A stretch of 64,000 nucleotides of DNA from an uncultured Bacilli bacterium (GCA_934101625.1 CAKORV010000001.1:66176-130175); one strand, 5' to 3'; counted from the stretch's first letter, positions 7,909 through 18,232 are shown. The notes: a model not told the origin generated them from the letters alone. A program made the numbers and translations.

Positions 7909-9430
7909 TATAGTTTCTATTTTAATATTAGTTTTAGGTATTGGAATCTTTTGTTTAAGTTTTTATATAGAGAAGTTTTTAAGTAAAGTTAGTTTTTATG
8001 AAATTGTTTATTATTTAATTAGTCCTAAAACTGGATTTGGAAGTTCAGTATTTTATGAAGGTGTTAAAGCTTGTGCTGGTTTGTTTATTTCACTTTTGAT
8101 AATTTTACTTATACCTATTATAAATAGTAAGAGAGTAAAAATAAGTTTACAAATTAGGAATAAAGATATTAAATTGTATCCGGTATTTTATAAGTATAAA
8201 TTTGTATATTCTTTAATAGTGTTAGCCATGAGTGCAGTGTTTATTATGTTTAAATTAGGAGCGCATACTTATATTAAGAATAATTTAACAAGTGGAGATA
8301 TTTATGAAACTAGTTATGTAAATACTAATGAAGTTAAGATTAAGTTTCCTGAAAAGAAGAAAAATTTAATTATTTTATATCTTGAAAGTATGGAAGCTAG
8401 TTTAGTTTCTCCAGAAAATGGTGGAGTATTTAGTAAGTCAAGAATACCTGAATTAGAAAAATTAGCTTTAAATAATATTAGTTTTTCAAATACTGATAAG
8501 TTAGGTGGAGGTAATGTTGCATCAAATGCAACCTGGACGATCGCAGCTACGGTGGCATCTACTTCTGGTACACCTGTTTTATCCGATATTGGTAATAGTT
8601 ATGATAAGATAGAAAAATTTATGCCTAATGTAGTAACTTTAGGAGATGTATTAAATAAAGAAGGATATAACCTTGAACTAATTCAAGGAACAGGTAAATA
8701 TTTTGCTGGAACTGATAAATATTATATAACACATGGTAATTATGAAATACTTGATTACTATGAAATGATAGATAGAGAATTGGTACCTGAAGGTTACTAT
8801 GTTTGGGAAGGTGTTGAAGATAAAAAGGTATTAGAATTTTCTAAAGATGAAATACTTAAATTAGCAGAAGAAGAAAAACCATTTTCTGTAAGTATATTTA
8901 CAATGGATACTCATTTTAAAGATGGTTATGTAGATTCTAGTTGTAGTAATAAGTTTAGTGAACATTTATCTAATGCTTATGCTTGTTCATCTAAGATGGT
9001 TAATGAATTTATCAATTGGTTAAAAAAACAAGACTTTTATAAAAATACTACTATTGTTTTAATAGGAGACCATTTGAATATGAATACTAATTATTTTAGT
9101 GAATATCCTGAATATAATAGAACTATATATAATACTTTTATTAATTCTAGTGTTACTGATGTTAGTCATACTAAGAATAGATTATTTTCAGCATATGATT
9201 TATATCCAACAATTTTGGCTAGTGTAGGAGCAGAGATTGAAGGAGATAAGATAGGATTTGGAGTTAATTTATTTTCTGGTAAAAAGACTATGTTTGAAGA
9301 ATTGGGTATAAATGAATTTAATACTGAATTATTAAAGAGAAGTACTTATTATAGTAAATATATTACTAATTATACTGAGATTGCTAAATTAAATGAAGAA
9401 AAGAATAGTAAAAATAATGTTAAGGATTAA
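7826..9430 (+). CDS. LTA synthase/OpgB-type phosphoglycerol transferase
   Basis: A 534-residue membrane protein of the sulfatase/alkaline phosphatase superfamily. The N-terminus is lysine-rich, then come about three membrane segments to residue 150 and an extracytoplasmic catalytic domain. It shows YLESMEASLV (first metal-site region), NATWTIAATVASTSGTP near residue 236 (the catalytic threonine in the OpgB-like TWT context), FTMDTHFKDGY and LIGDHLNMN (metal ligands). These enzymes move glycerol phosphate from phosphatidylglycerol to a glycan or growing chain. AGAGGT precedes the ATG, which lies within the upstream gene. With GpsA next door, a glycerol-phosphate-decorated surface polymer is likely. 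Confidence 0.86.
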   Translation: MKEKLKLGKKKILVKKPKKEKILRIINNIVSILILVLGIGIFCLSFYIEKFLSKVSFYEIVYYLISPKTGFGSSVFYEGVKACAGLFISLLIILLIPIINSKRVKISLQIRNKDIKLYPVFYKYKFVYSLIVLAMSAVFIMFKLGAHTYIKNNLTSGDIYETSYVNTNEVKIKFPEKKKNLIILYLESMEASLVSPENGGVFSKSRIPELEKLALNNISFSNTDKLGGGNVASNATWTIAATVASTSGTPVLSDIGNSYDKIEKFMPNVVTLGDVLNKEGYNLELIQGTGKYFAGTDKYYITHGNYEILDYYEMIDRELVPEGYYVWEGVEDKKVLEFSKDEILKLAEEEKPFSVSIFTMDTHFKDGYVDSSCSNKFSEHLSNAYACSSKMVNEFINWLKKQDFYKNTTIVLIGDHLNMNTNYFSEYPEYNRTIYNTFINSSVTDVSHTKNRLFSAYDLYPTILASVGAEIEGDKIGFGVNLFSGKKTMFEELGINEFNTELLKRSTYYSKYITNYTEIAKLNEEKNSKNNVKD

Positions 9431-9459
9431 CTACTTAGTTTGACTAGGTAGTTTTTCTT
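9430..9459 (+). terminator. Rho-independent terminator after the LtaS-like gene
   Basis: ACTACTTAGT (9430-9439) pairs with ACTAGGTAGT (9443-9452), with one G-U pair and a three-base loop, and is followed by TTTTCTTTT. Confidence 0.8.
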
Positions 9460-9468
9460 TTATTATTT

Positions 9469-9477
9469 TGATATAAT
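9469..9477 (+). promoter_or_regulatory. Extended -10 promoter of the GT2 gene
   Basis: TGATATAAT lies 22 bases upstream of the ATG at 9499, directly after the terminator at 9430-9459, so a new transcript starts here. Confidence 0.6.
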
Positions 9478-9498
9478 TATAATGAATGGAGACTAAGT

Positions 9499-10428
9499 AT
9501 GAAAGATTTTATAAGTGTAATAATACCAATTCACAATAGTGCTAAATATTTGGATAAGTGTATACAAAGTATATTGAATCAAAGTTATGTAAAATTAGAA
9601 ATTTTGTGTATTTTAAATGGTTGTACAGATAATAGTCTAGATATAGTTAGTAAATATAAAGATAGAGTTATTATTAAAGTTTTAGAAGAAGCAAGTATAA
9701 GTAAGGCGAGAAATCTTGGAATTAAAGAGAGTACTGGTGAATATATTGCATTTATTGATAGTGATGATACTATTGAGTTTACTTATTTTGAAGAATTGTA
9801 TAAAAGTATTATTTATGAAAAAAGTGATTTAAGTATATGTGATATTTGTGAAGTATATGAAAATATAGATAGGGTTATATATGATAATGATTATCCTAAG
9901 AATACTATTAATAAAAGGGCTATATTAGAAAATTTAGATAAATTTAGATTAGGGCCTGTTTATAAATTATATAAATCTAGTATTATTAAAGATAATAAAA
10001 TATTATTTCCTGAGTTAAAGTATGAAGATATTTATTTTGTTTTATCTTATATATTAAAGTGTAATAGTATATCTAAAGTTAATAAAAATCTATATAATTA
10101 TATTATACATTCTAATAGTGAACAAACTACTGTTGATATGAGATTATTTGATATATTTGATGTTATTAAATTATGTGATAGTTTAACTAGTGAAAAGAGT
10201 TATTTAAATATTAAAGTTAATTTATTATGTACTTATTCTTTAAAAACCAGGTATATGAAAGATAATAAGTTAAGAAATGAGTTTATTGAAAGAGCATATT
10301 TTGAACTCAATAATATAGAGTTTAAGAAAAGTAAATATATAAAAAAGTGTAGTTTTATTAAAAAAATTATATTAAAACATAAGAATTTGGTTAAAATTTA
10401 TACTTTTTTGTATTCAAAAGTACATTAA
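9499..10428 (+). CDS. Family 2 glycosyltransferase
   Basis: A 309-residue GT-A fold glycosyltransferase. The N-terminus FISVIIPIHNSAKYLDKCIQ, the motif EASISKARNLGI and the metal-binding FIDSDDTIEF near residue 94 are typical of GT2. The C-terminal third is basic and has no membrane segment. It should add a sugar to a lipid-linked intermediate on the inner face of the membrane. It stands between the terminator at 9430 and the transporter genes, with its own promoter. Confidence 0.88.
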   Translation: MKDFISVIIPIHNSAKYLDKCIQSILNQSYVKLEILCILNGCTDNSLDIVSKYKDRVIIKVLEEASISKARNLGIKESTGEYIAFIDSDDTIEFTYFEELYKSIIYEKSDLSICDICEVYENIDRVIYDNDYPKNTINKRAILENLDKFRLGPVYKLYKSSIIKDNKILFPELKYEDIYFVLSYILKCNSISKVNKNLYNYIIHSNSEQTTVDMRLFDIFDVIKLCDSLTSEKSYLNIKVNLLCTYSLKTRYMKDNKLRNEFIERAYFELNNIEFKKSKYIKKCSFIKKIILKHKNLVKIYTFLYSKVH

Positions 10429-10431
10429 AAA

Positions 10432-10460
10432 TTGATTAAAGTGATTAAAAAAGTTATAAT
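10432..10460 (+). promoter_or_regulatory. Promoter of the TagGH exporter genes
   Basis: TTGATT (10432-10437) and TATAAT (10455-10460) are 17 bases apart, with the ATG of the permease 22 bases downstream. Confidence 0.7.
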
Positions 10461-10481
10461 AATATATGTAAAGGAGTAAAG

Positions 10482-11282
10482 ATGATTAAAGCAATATTAG
10501 CAAATTTTAAGAAGTATTCGTTTCTTATGAGTCAAATGATTATGAGAGACTTTAAAGTTAAATATAAAAGAAGTGTACTTGGGGTAATGTGGAGTTTGTT
10601 ATATCCTGTATTGATGATGGCTGTTATGGCACTTGTATTTTCTAATATGTTTAAGTTTAAAGTAGAAGGAGTAAATTATTTAGTATATTTAATGACTGGT
10701 CTTGTTATGTTTAACTATTTTAGTGAGGCGTCTACTAGTGCGATGTCATCAGTTATATCAAACTTTTCGTTAATTAATAAAGTTTATATACCGAAATATA
10801 TATTTCCATTATCTAAGTGTTTATTTGTAGGTATTAACTTTTTATTAACATTGATACCACTATTTATTATAATTTTAGTAACTGGTACACCTGAAACTAG
10901 ATGTGTTATTAACATTTATTATTTATTACTTCCATATGCGATTTTGTGTATGTTTGTATTTACTATTGGTATAGGATTTATATTGTCTACAATAGCAGTT
11001 TTCTTTAGAGATATATTATATATTTATGGAATAGTTATGACTATTTGGAATTATTTTACACCTGTATTTTATGATTTAAGTATTTTACCGGTTAAATTAC
11101 AAGCATTTTTTAAATTTAATCCTTTGTATCAATTTATTAATTTTGTAAGAACTATTATACTTTATGGTCAAATTCCAAGTGTAGAAAATTTCTTGGGTTG
11201 TGCATTTTATGCAGTATTTGCATTTTTCTTAGGTTGTGTAATATTTAAGAAGAATCAAGATAAATTTGTTTATTACTTATAG
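10482..11282 (+). CDS. tagG: ABC-2 polysaccharide/teichoic acid exporter permease
   Basis: A 266-residue permease with six predicted membrane helices. The N-terminal cytosolic segment [22 protein letters not shown] is the signature of the Wzm/TagG/KpsM group. With the ATPase encoded 11 bases downstream it should move a finished lipid-linked polymer across the membrane. AAAGGAG precedes the ATG. The presence of both a Wzy-like protein and a TagG-like exporter may mean that two polymers, or a polymer plus its decoration, are made in this cluster. Confidence 0.9.
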   Translation: MIKAILANFKKYSFLMSQMIMRDFKVKYKRSVLGVMWSLLYPVLMMAVMALVFSNMFKFKVEGVNYLVYLMTGLVMFNYFSEASTSAMSSVISNFSLINKVYIPKYIFPLSKCLFVGINFLLTLIPLFIIILVTGTPETRCVINIYYLLLPYAILCMFVFTIGIGFILSTIAVFFRDILYIYGIVMTIWNYFTPVFYDLSILPVKLQAFFKFNPLYQFINFVRTIILYGQIPSVENFLGCAFYAVFAFFLGCVIFKKNQDKFVYYL

Positions 11283-11292
11283 TGGAGGTCTT

Positions 11293-12027
11293 ATGATTGA
11301 TTTAAAGAATGTAACAATGAAGTTTAATTTAGGTATTGAAAAAAATAATTCTTTTAAGGAAACATTTATTAATATGTTTAATTCTAAAAAAGAAAAACCA
11401 GTTCCATTTTATGCCTTGAAGGATGTAAGTTTTCATGTTAGTCCAAGTGAAGTTGTTGGGATAATAGGAAAAAATGGTGCGGGTAAGAGTACATTATTAA
11501 AGATTGTTAGTGGTGTTATGAAACCAACTAAAGGGAAAGTAACAGTTGGGGGATCTATTTCTCCGATGATAGAACTTGGTGCAGGTTTTGATATGGAACT
11601 TACAGCTAGAGAAAATATATTTTTAAATGGAGCGGTTTTGGGTTATTCAAAACAATTCTTAGAAGATAAGTTTGAAGAAATAGTGGAATTTTCTGAACTT
11701 AGAGATTTTTTAGATGTTCCAATTAAAAACTTTTCTTCTGGTATGGTTGCAAAACTAGCATTTTCAATTGCGACAATTGTAAATCCAGAAATATTAATAG
11801 TAGATGAAATATTAAGTGTTGGAGATATTAAGTTTCAAGAAAAAAGTAGAAATAAAATGATGGAAATGATTAAAGGTGGAACTACTGTACTAATAGTAAG
11901 TCATTCGCTTGAGCAAATTAAAGAATTGTGTACTAAAGTTATTTGGCTTGAACATGGTAAGATTGTTGATATAGGAGATCCTATTAAAGTATGTGATGAA
12001 TTTGCTAAAAAAACCTTGGGGGCATAA
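11293..12027 (+). CDS. tagH: ABC polysaccharide/teichoic acid exporter ATPase
   Basis: A 244-residue ATPase of the Wzt/TagH group. Walker A is GKNGAGKST (residues 59-67), the signature motif is [13 protein letters not shown] (from about 147) and Walker B is EILIVDEIL (from about 166). The insert [19 protein letters not shown] is typical of this group. It lacks the long C-terminal domain of Bacillus TagH or the Wzt carbohydrate-binding domain. I chose the ATG at 11293 because GGAGG lies just upstream; the frame also opens 27 bases earlier, inside the permease gene. The next gene begins directly after the stop codon. Confidence 0.93.
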   Translation: MIDLKNVTMKFNLGIEKNNSFKETFINMFNSKKEKPVPFYALKDVSFHVSPSEVVGIIGKNGAGKSTLLKIVSGVMKPTKGKVTVGGSISPMIELGAGFDMELTARENIFLNGAVLGYSKQFLEDKFEEIVEFSELRDFLDVPIKNFSSGMVAKLAFSIATIVNPEILIVDEILSVGDIKFQEKSRNKMMEMIKGGTTVLIVSHSLEQIKELCTKVIWLEHGKIVDIGDPIKVCDEFAKKTLGA

Positions 12028-13227
12028 ATGATTGAAAAGATTACTTATTATTATAAAAATAATGGATTATTAAGAACTTGTAAATGGTTATTTTTTAAAC
12101 CATGGAATATTCTAAGTAAAAAAATTAATATATATAAAAGCATTAATTTAAAAAATGGTAATATAAAAGATATTTCTAATATAAAAGAAAAAAGAGTTTT
12201 TATTTTTGCGGGTGTTCCATATTTTGATATTGGTGGAGGACAAAGAAGTAGTCAGTTGGCTAAAGAATTTAATAAACTAGGTTATGACGTTATTTATATT
12301 TATAATACTCCTAGTAATGAAAGTAAAATTTATAAATTAGAGTTTCCTACTGTAATTCATAAATATATAAAAAAGTTTAGTATAGAAGAATATAAAGAAT
12401 TAATCAAAAAAAATGATATGGTTATTTTTGAGGTACCAAGTAAAAATTATTTAGAATATTTAGAATTATCACGTTTAAATAATTTAAAAATTGTGTATGA
12501 GAATATTGATAATTGGGAAAGTTTAGGTAAAGATTTTCTTGATAAAGAGGTTTTAAAAAATTTTTTGTCTAATGTAGATTTAATAACTGCAACAGCAAAA
12601 CCTTTAAAAGAACAAATAGATAATTATTTAAAGGAATTTAAAATTAAAGATAAAAAAGTTATATATTTAGCTAATGCAGTAAATGATAATTTATTTGATC
12701 CAGATAAACCATATGACATGCCTAATGATTTGATTTTAGGAAATAAAACTTTTTTGTATTATGGTTCTTTATGGGGATCATGGTTTGATTGGGATATTAT
12801 TAAAGAAATATCTTCGTTGGATAAAAATTATAAAATATATTTAATAGGTGATGATAGAAATATAGATAGTATTAAAAATAATTTAAGTAAAAATGTTGTC
12901 TTTTTAGGTCTTAAAAAGCAAAGTGAGTTACCTGCTTATTTAAAATATGTTGATTATGCCTTGTTACCTTTTAAGACTGATACAATTGGCAATTATGTAT
13001 CTCCACTTAAAATATTTGAGTATATATCTATGAATAAAAATGTAATCGCAACATGTTTACCGGATATTGTGGGATATCCAAACACATATTTTGTTAGGAA
13101 TATTAAAGACTTAAAAGAAATAATAAAAGAAGATAAAGAAGTAGATATTGTAAAAAGAAATGAATTTATAAAAAATAATAATTGGAATAATAGAGTTTCA
13201 GTTATTATTAAAGAATTAGAGGTGTAA
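12028..13227 (+). CDS. GT-B fold glycosyltransferase
   Basis: A 399-residue protein. The N-terminal half has FIFAGVPYFDIGGGQRSSQLAK, which resembles the start of GT4 glycosyltransferases, and the C-terminal half has FLYYGSLWGSWFDWDII, VVFLGLKKQSELPAYLKYVD and YVSPLKIFEYISMNKNVI, the nucleotide-sugar-binding region. It probably transfers a sugar in the cytosol to the same lipid-linked glycan. It starts at the base after the tagH stop. The exact sugar is unknown. Confidence 0.82.
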   Translation: MIEKITYYYKNNGLLRTCKWLFFKPWNILSKKINIYKSINLKNGNIKDISNIKEKRVFIFAGVPYFDIGGGQRSSQLAKEFNKLGYDVIYIYNTPSNESKIYKLEFPTVIHKYIKKFSIEEYKELIKKNDMVIFEVPSKNYLEYLELSRLNNLKIVYENIDNWESLGKDFLDKEVLKNFLSNVDLITATAKPLKEQIDNYLKEFKIKDKKVIYLANAVNDNLFDPDKPYDMPNDLILGNKTFLYYGSLWGSWFDWDIIKEISSLDKNYKIYLIGDDRNIDSIKNNLSKNVVFLGLKKQSELPAYLKYVDYALLPFKTDTIGNYVSPLKIFEYISMNKNVIATCLPDIVGYPNTYFVRNIKDLKEIIKEDKEVDIVKRNEFIKNNNWNNRVSVIIKELEV

Positions 13228-13230
13228 GAC

Positions 13231-15114
13231 ATGAATGAGAAAGATTTAAGAAGTTATAATGTATTAAAAAGATATAAAGTTATAGGATTAGTTAATAAGG
13301 CTTTAGTAGTTAAGGATTCTGGATTTAAGGGATTAATGAATAAATCTAAAGAAAAAAAAGATTTAAAAAAATATAAATTGAAATCAGGAGAAGTATTAAC
13401 TAATGAAGCTAAATTAAAACTAGAAGTTGGAAGTATAGATGTTGTATTAGAAAATTCTAATATGTATGAAGATGTTAGTAAAGAATTAAAAGATGAAAAA
13501 GTAACATATTATTATTTAAATGGAACACAAAAAAGTAAACTTAATAAATTAAATAGCTTTGATTTTCCTAGATTATTTGTTAATCGTGCTTTTATATATG
13601 TTACTAATAAAAAAGTAAATGTTTCAGATTTTTATTATTGTATAAATGTAAATTATAAGAACTTAGATAAAATTAAAGAGATTTTAAATAGTAATGAAGG
13701 ATTAAAATTATATGGAAATTATAATACAATAAATAATATTACTGTTAAAGCATCAACTTTCTTTAATGATATTGGTACCAATTATTATTCAGGTGGTGCA
13801 GAAAGATATTTAATTGATTTACATGAGGTATGTAATGAAATGGGATTTAATTTAGATATTTATCAAAATGGTTCTAAGCCTTATTTTAGAAAGTATAATA
13901 ATATTAATGTTATTGGATTAAAACCTATTGGAATTAAAAATGCATTTAATTATGAATTTATGGATAGACAAACTAAAAATTATATTTATGAAACAAAGTT
14001 TAAGTCTAATTTGCATATTTATTCAGCTTTTCAAGAATGTTATCCAAATCATATAGGACCTTCTATTGGAATAAGTCATGGTATAAGTTGGGATAGTAAA
14101 TGTAATAATTATCAAAATGGTATTGAGTTTTGGAATTCTAATAAGTGGTTTATTGATAGTGCTCATATGTGTGATAAATTAGTTTCTGTAGATACAAATA
14201 CTGCTAATTGGTTTCAAACTATTAATTTTGATATTGGAAATCGTAAATTTCATGTTATACCAAATTATGTTGATACTAAGGAATTTTCACCTAGAAAAGA
14301 TTATTTAGAAAAGAGAGATAAAATAGTTATTACTTATCCAAGAAGACTTTATGAAGCAAGAGGTTTGTACATTACTTTAGATGTTGTTGATGATATTTTA
14401 GAAAAATATGATAATGTTGAATTTCACTTTGTAGGTAAAGGCTTTCAAGAGGATTTAGATAAAGTTGAAGAAAAAGTTAAGAAATATAATGGTAGAGTTA
14501 AATGTTATAGTAAGAGCCCATATGAAATGCATGAAGTTTATAAAATGAGTGATATTAGCTTAATACCAACTCAATATAGTGAAGGAACAAGTTTATCATG
14601 TTTAGAAGCTATGGCATCTGGTAATATAGTGGTGGCAACTCGTATAGGAGGACTTACTGATTTAATTTTAAATGAATATAATGGATATTTAATTGAACCT
14701 GATAAAGATTCTTTGAAGGCTACATTAGAGAAAATTTTAGATAATTTTGAATCTCATAAGGAAATGAAGAAAAATGCAATTAAAGTAGCAGAAAAATTTA
14801 ATAAAAATACTTGGAAAGATAAGTGGAAACAAGTAATTTCTAGTATGAATTTAAAGGGTAATTCTAAAACTAATGAATTAGTTGAATTCTATTTAGAAGA
14901 TGTTAAGTCTTTAGATGATAAAGTATATGATTTAGTAAAAAAAGAATTGATTGATGGAAATTTGGTTTATCTTAAATTTAAGAATGCTTTAAAAAATGAT
15001 AATCTTACTGGTAATTTATTACAAGTTGTTCCATATGATGAAGAAGTTGTATCAAAGGCAGTTAGAGTTTATTCTGATAAAAAGTTAAATATAAAAGATA
15101 GTATTGTTTTATAG
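13231..15114 (+). CDS. Two-part glycosyltransferase with GT4 domain
   Basis: A 627-residue protein. Residues 1-170 form a lysine-rich N-terminal region that I do not recognise. Residues about 175-560 are a GT4-like GT-B domain: YYSGGAERYLIDLHEVC, then VIPNYVDTKEFSPR, VITYPRRLYEARGL, FVGKGF and the donor-site motif YSEGTSLSCLEAMASGNIVVAT. The last 60 residues form a small extra tail. GAGGTG precedes the ATG. It is almost twice the length of a plain GT4, so the N-terminal part may hold it to the membrane or to a partner. Confidence 0.85.
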   Translation: MNEKDLRSYNVLKRYKVIGLVNKALVVKDSGFKGLMNKSKEKKDLKKYKLKSGEVLTNEAKLKLEVGSIDVVLENSNMYEDVSKELKDEKVTYYYLNGTQKSKLNKLNSFDFPRLFVNRAFIYVTNKKVNVSDFYYCINVNYKNLDKIKEILNSNEGLKLYGNYNTINNITVKASTFFNDIGTNYYSGGAERYLIDLHEVCNEMGFNLDIYQNGSKPYFRKYNNINVIGLKPIGIKNAFNYEFMDRQTKNYIYETKFKSNLHIYSAFQECYPNHIGPSIGISHGISWDSKCNNYQNGIEFWNSNKWFIDSAHMCDKLVSVDTNTANWFQTINFDIGNRKFHVIPNYVDTKEFSPRKDYLEKRDKIVITYPRRLYEARGLYITLDVVDDILEKYDNVEFHFVGKGFQEDLDKVEEKVKKYNGRVKCYSKSPYEMHEVYKMSDISLIPTQYSEGTSLSCLEAMASGNIVVATRIGGLTDLILNEYNGYLIEPDKDSLKATLEKILDNFESHKEMKKNAIKVAEKFNKNTWKDKWKQVISSMNLKGNSKTNELVEFYLEDVKSLDDKVYDLVKKELIDGNLVYLKFKNALKNDNLTGNLLQVVPYDEEVVSKAVRVYSDKKLNIKDSIVL

Positions 15115-15132
15115 AAAGAGAGGATTTATTAT

Positions 15133-16239
15133 ATGATAAAAGTTATGACTATTTTTGGAACTAGGCCAGAAGCTATTAAAATGGCTCCACTAGTTAAAGA
15201 GTTGAAATCAAGGAGTGAAATTGAAACAACAATATGTGTTACTGCTCAACATAGAGAAATGCTTGATCAAGTATTAAATACATTTAATATTGTACCTGAT
15301 TATGATTTAAATATTATGAAACAAGGTCAAACTTTAGGTGATATTACAAGTAGAGTTCTTACTGAAATTGATTCGGTTATTAAAGAAGTAAAACCTGATA
15401 TTATATTAGTTCATGGAGATACTACTACGACTTTTGCTGGGGCCTTAGCAGCTTTTTATAATCAAGTGTCTATTGGACATGTAGAGGCAGGTTTAAGAAC
15501 TTATGACAAATATTCTCCATATCCAGAAGAAATGAATAGACAAATGGTTAGTTGCTTAGCCGATATGCATTTTGCTCCCACTTTGTTAAGTAAACAAAAT
15601 TTATTAAATGAAGGTAAGGATGAAAAAAATATTTATGTTACTGGTAATACTGCGATTGATGCAATGAAAATGACTGTTTCTAAAGATTATACAAATGAAA
15701 CTCTAGATTGGGTAAAGGATTCTAGAATGATATTATTGACTGCACATAGAAGAGAAAATTTAGGAGATCCTATGTATAATATTTTTAGAGCTGTTAAAAG
15801 AATTGTTGATGAGTTTGATGATGTTAAAGTGGTTTATCCAATACATTTAAATCCTAAAGTAAGACAAATAGCTAATGAAGTTTTTGGGGATAATGATAAA
15901 GTAAGATTAATAGAACCTTTAGAAGTATTTGATTTTCATAATTTTCAAAATAAGTCTTATATTATTCTTACTGATAGTGGTGGTATTCAAGAAGAAGCAC
16001 CTTCTTTAGGGAAACCTGTTTTAGTTTTAAGAGATACTACAGAAAGACCAGAGGGTATTGAAGCAGGAACACTTAAATTAGCAGGTACTGATGAAGAAAC
16101 TATTTATCAAATGACAAAGGAATTATTAACTAATAAAGAAGAATATGATAAAATGTCTCATGCAAGTAATCCTTATGGAGATGGTGAGGCAAGTAGAAGA
16201 ATAGTAGATGCTATAATAAATAAATTTGGAAATAAATAA
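15133..16239 (+). CDS. mnaA: UDP-N-acetylglucosamine 2-epimerase
   Basis: A 368-residue protein of the non-hydrolysing WecB/MnaA family: MTIFGTRPEAIKMAPLVKEL at the start, HGDTTTTFAGALAAFY, GHVEAGLRTYDKYSPYPEE, LTAHRRENLG and LTDSGGIQEEAPSLGKPV. It converts UDP-GlcNAc to UDP-ManNAc, the donor for the ManNAc that follows the TagO step in teichoic acid linkage units. That agrees with tagO in the same cluster. The length is normal for the family. AGAGAGG lies upstream of the ATG. Confidence 0.96.
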   Translation: MIKVMTIFGTRPEAIKMAPLVKELKSRSEIETTICVTAQHREMLDQVLNTFNIVPDYDLNIMKQGQTLGDITSRVLTEIDSVIKEVKPDIILVHGDTTTTFAGALAAFYNQVSIGHVEAGLRTYDKYSPYPEEMNRQMVSCLADMHFAPTLLSKQNLLNEGKDEKNIYVTGNTAIDAMKMTVSKDYTNETLDWVKDSRMILLTAHRRENLGDPMYNIFRAVKRIVDEFDDVKVVYPIHLNPKVRQIANEVFGDNDKVRLIEPLEVFDFHNFQNKSYIILTDSGGIQEEAPSLGKPVLVLRDTTERPEGIEAGTLKLAGTDEETIYQMTKELLTNKEEYDKMSHASNPYGDGEASRRIVDAIINKFGNK

Positions 16240-16250
16240 TAGAGATAATT

Positions 16251-17393
16251 ATGATAAAAAAAATTAAAGAATATAATAATTTAAGAAAGTATTTAAAGTA
16301 TATTAATAATTTATATGGTGAGTATTTTTTAAAGGATATTATGCCTGAGTTTAAAACTATAAAAAAGAATATTGATAATGGTGTTTATAAAGGTATTATT
16401 GTTTATTCTACTGCTGTAATGTGGGAACCAATACAAAGACCACACCATTTTCTTAAAAGTTTTGCTGAGGATGGCTATTTATGTTTCTTTTGTGAAACTA
16501 ATTTAAAAGAAAATTATATTATTAAGGAAAAATTTAAAAATGTTTATTTGGTTAATGGTGAAGAAAAGTTAATATCGTTGATTAAAGATCAGAAAGTTAT
16601 ATTTTTAATTACATATTTTTTACAGTATGTATTTGCTAGATATTTTGATAATAAAATTGTTTGGTTTGATTTATTGGATAGGTTAGACTTTATGTCATAT
16701 CATAATTTATATTCTAAAAAAGTATATAGTGAGATTATAAAAAATGCAGATATTATAACATATACAAGTAATAATTTAAAACACTATTTAAATGGTAATA
16801 AAAATGCTATTTTGGTACCTAATGGTGCTAATGTAGAGGATTTTAAAATTGAGAATGATTGTATTGTACCAAATGACATGGAGAATATTTTAAAAGATAA
16901 TAAACCTGTATTGGGATATTTTGGTGCTATTGAGAAGTGGTTTGATTTTAAATTGATTAATACTTTAGATAAATCTGATAAATATAATGTTGTTTTGATT
17001 GGTAAAATAGGTGATAACTTAAATTATGAAAAGTATAATTTTAAAAATGTACATTTTTTAGGACCAAAACCATTTAATGAACTTAAAAATTATGCAAAGT
17101 ATTTTGATGTTGCGATGATACCTTTTATTGTTAATAAATTAACTAATACTGTGTCACCGGTCAAGTTTTATGAATATATGGCTTTAGGATTACCTGTTAT
17201 AACTACACCTATTTATGAAATGAAACAATATAAATTAAGTGTTTTAAAATTTGTTAATATAGATAATGTCATAAAGGAAACTGATATATTATTAAATATG
17301 GATAAAAAAATTATAAAAGAAACTACTAAAAAGGTTGCTGATGATAATACATGGAAGGAAAGAATTAAGGTAGTTAAGGAAAAATTAAGATAA
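16251..17393 (+). CDS. TuaH-like glycosyltransferase
   Basis: A 380-residue GT-B protein. The motif TAVMWEPIQRPHHFLKSFAE near residue 50 resembles TuaH-type proteins of teichuronic acid synthesis, and the C-terminal half has VLGYFGAIEKWFDFKLI, VHFLGPKPFNELKNYAKYFD and SPVKFYEYMALGLPVI. It is probably a sugar transferase of the same surface polymer. It begins 11 bases after mnaA with a weak Shine-Dalgarno (AGAGA). TuaH function is itself poorly defined. Confidence 0.8.
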   Translation: MIKKIKEYNNLRKYLKYINNLYGEYFLKDIMPEFKTIKKNIDNGVYKGIIVYSTAVMWEPIQRPHHFLKSFAEDGYLCFFCETNLKENYIIKEKFKNVYLVNGEEKLISLIKDQKVIFLITYFLQYVFARYFDNKIVWFDLLDRLDFMSYHNLYSKKVYSEIIKNADIITYTSNNLKHYLNGNKNAILVPNGANVEDFKIENDCIVPNDMENILKDNKPVLGYFGAIEKWFDFKLINTLDKSDKYNVVLIGKIGDNLNYEKYNFKNVHFLGPKPFNELKNYAKYFDVAMIPFIVNKLTNTVSPVKFYEYMALGLPVITTPIYEMKQYKLSVLKFVNIDNVIKETDILLNMDKKIIKETTKKVADDNTWKERIKVVKEKLR

Positions 17394-17494
17394 TAGAAAT
17401 ATTGTCTTTTTTTAAAGTTCTTAGGAAAATGTGATAGTGTTTTGGTTAATCTTTATGTTAATATTCTATATAGTTTTAGTTAATAACATTTAAA

Positions 17495-17523
17495 TTGCAT
17501 TTCATACACACTTATAGTATAAT
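17495..17523 (+). promoter_or_regulatory. Promoter of the phosphatidyltransferase gene
   Basis: TTGCAT (17495-17500) and TATAAT (17518-17523) are separated by exactly 17 bases. This is one of the few promoters here with a clear -35. Confidence 0.75.
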
Positions 17524-17549
17524 TGTTGTTAGTAAGGAAAAGTGATTTT

Positions 17550-18167
17550 ATGAAAGTAATTGGTGTATATAGAAAATGTGATTTTGTTACTATGTTAGGG
17601 ACGTGTTTCGCTATTAGTGGAATTATTTGTGCTTATAATTTTAAAACAACATTTGCAGTTTTTTGTTTAATTTTTGCAGCTATTTGTGATGCATTTGATG
17701 GAGTAGTTGCTAGAAGGTTTTTTAGTTTGAAAGAACATCAGATATATGGAATTGAGTTAGATAGTTTAAGTGACGCTATTAGTTTTGGAGTACTTCCAAT
17801 GTTAATATCTTTAAATTTAACAGTACAAAATGTTTATACTTATGCTATTAGTGTGTTTTTTGTATTATGTGGTGTCATAAGATTAGCATACTTTAATATG
17901 TTATCTACTACTAAAAAAGGTAAACATGATGAATTTTTAGGTGTTCCTATTACAGCAAGTGCTATAGTAATACCTATGGTATATTTTGTTACATTTTTAA
18001 TAGGTAGAAAGTTTAGATATATAATATTTCCAGTAACATTACTTTTACTTGGTTTATCTTATATAATACCTATTAAATTAAAAAAACCAACAGCTAGAGA
18101 AAAAATTATGTTGTCAATTATGGGAATTATAGCTATAATAGTATGTATACTTAAAATAAAATTTTAA
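17550..18167 (+). CDS. pssA: CDP-alcohol phosphatidyltransferase, PssA-like
   Basis: A 205-residue membrane enzyme. The catalytic signature of the CDP-alcohol phosphatidyltransferases is visible as CDAFDGVVARRFF followed by GIELDSLSDAISFG, giving the DG..AR...G...D...D pattern, although the AR-to-G gap (11 residues) is longer than the usual 8. The last segment matches PssA, which makes phosphatidylserine from CDP-diacylglycerol and serine. I chose the ATG at 17550 over a TTG 27 bases earlier, because AAGGAAA precedes the ATG. The wider gap makes the exact alcohol uncertain. Confidence 0.82.
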   Translation: MKVIGVYRKCDFVTMLGTCFAISGIICAYNFKTTFAVFCLIFAAICDAFDGVVARRFFSLKEHQIYGIELDSLSDAISFGVLPMLISLNLTVQNVYTYAISVFFVLCGVIRLAYFNMLSTTKKGKHDEFLGVPITASAIVIPMVYFVTFLIGRKFRYIIFPVTLLLLGLSYIIPIKLKKPTAREKIMLSIMGIIAIIVCILKIKF

Positions 18168-18205
18168 TAGAATTTTATTTTTTTTTAAATATTATTACTA
18201 TTGCA

Positions 18206-18214
18206 TGGTATAAT
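18206..18214 (+). promoter_or_regulatory. Extended -10 promoter of the GT4-Alg14 gene
   Basis: TGGTATAAT lies 19 bases upstream of the ATG at 18233. No clear -35 is seen. Confidence 0.55.
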
Positions 18215-18232
18215 ATTAACAAGAGGAGTATT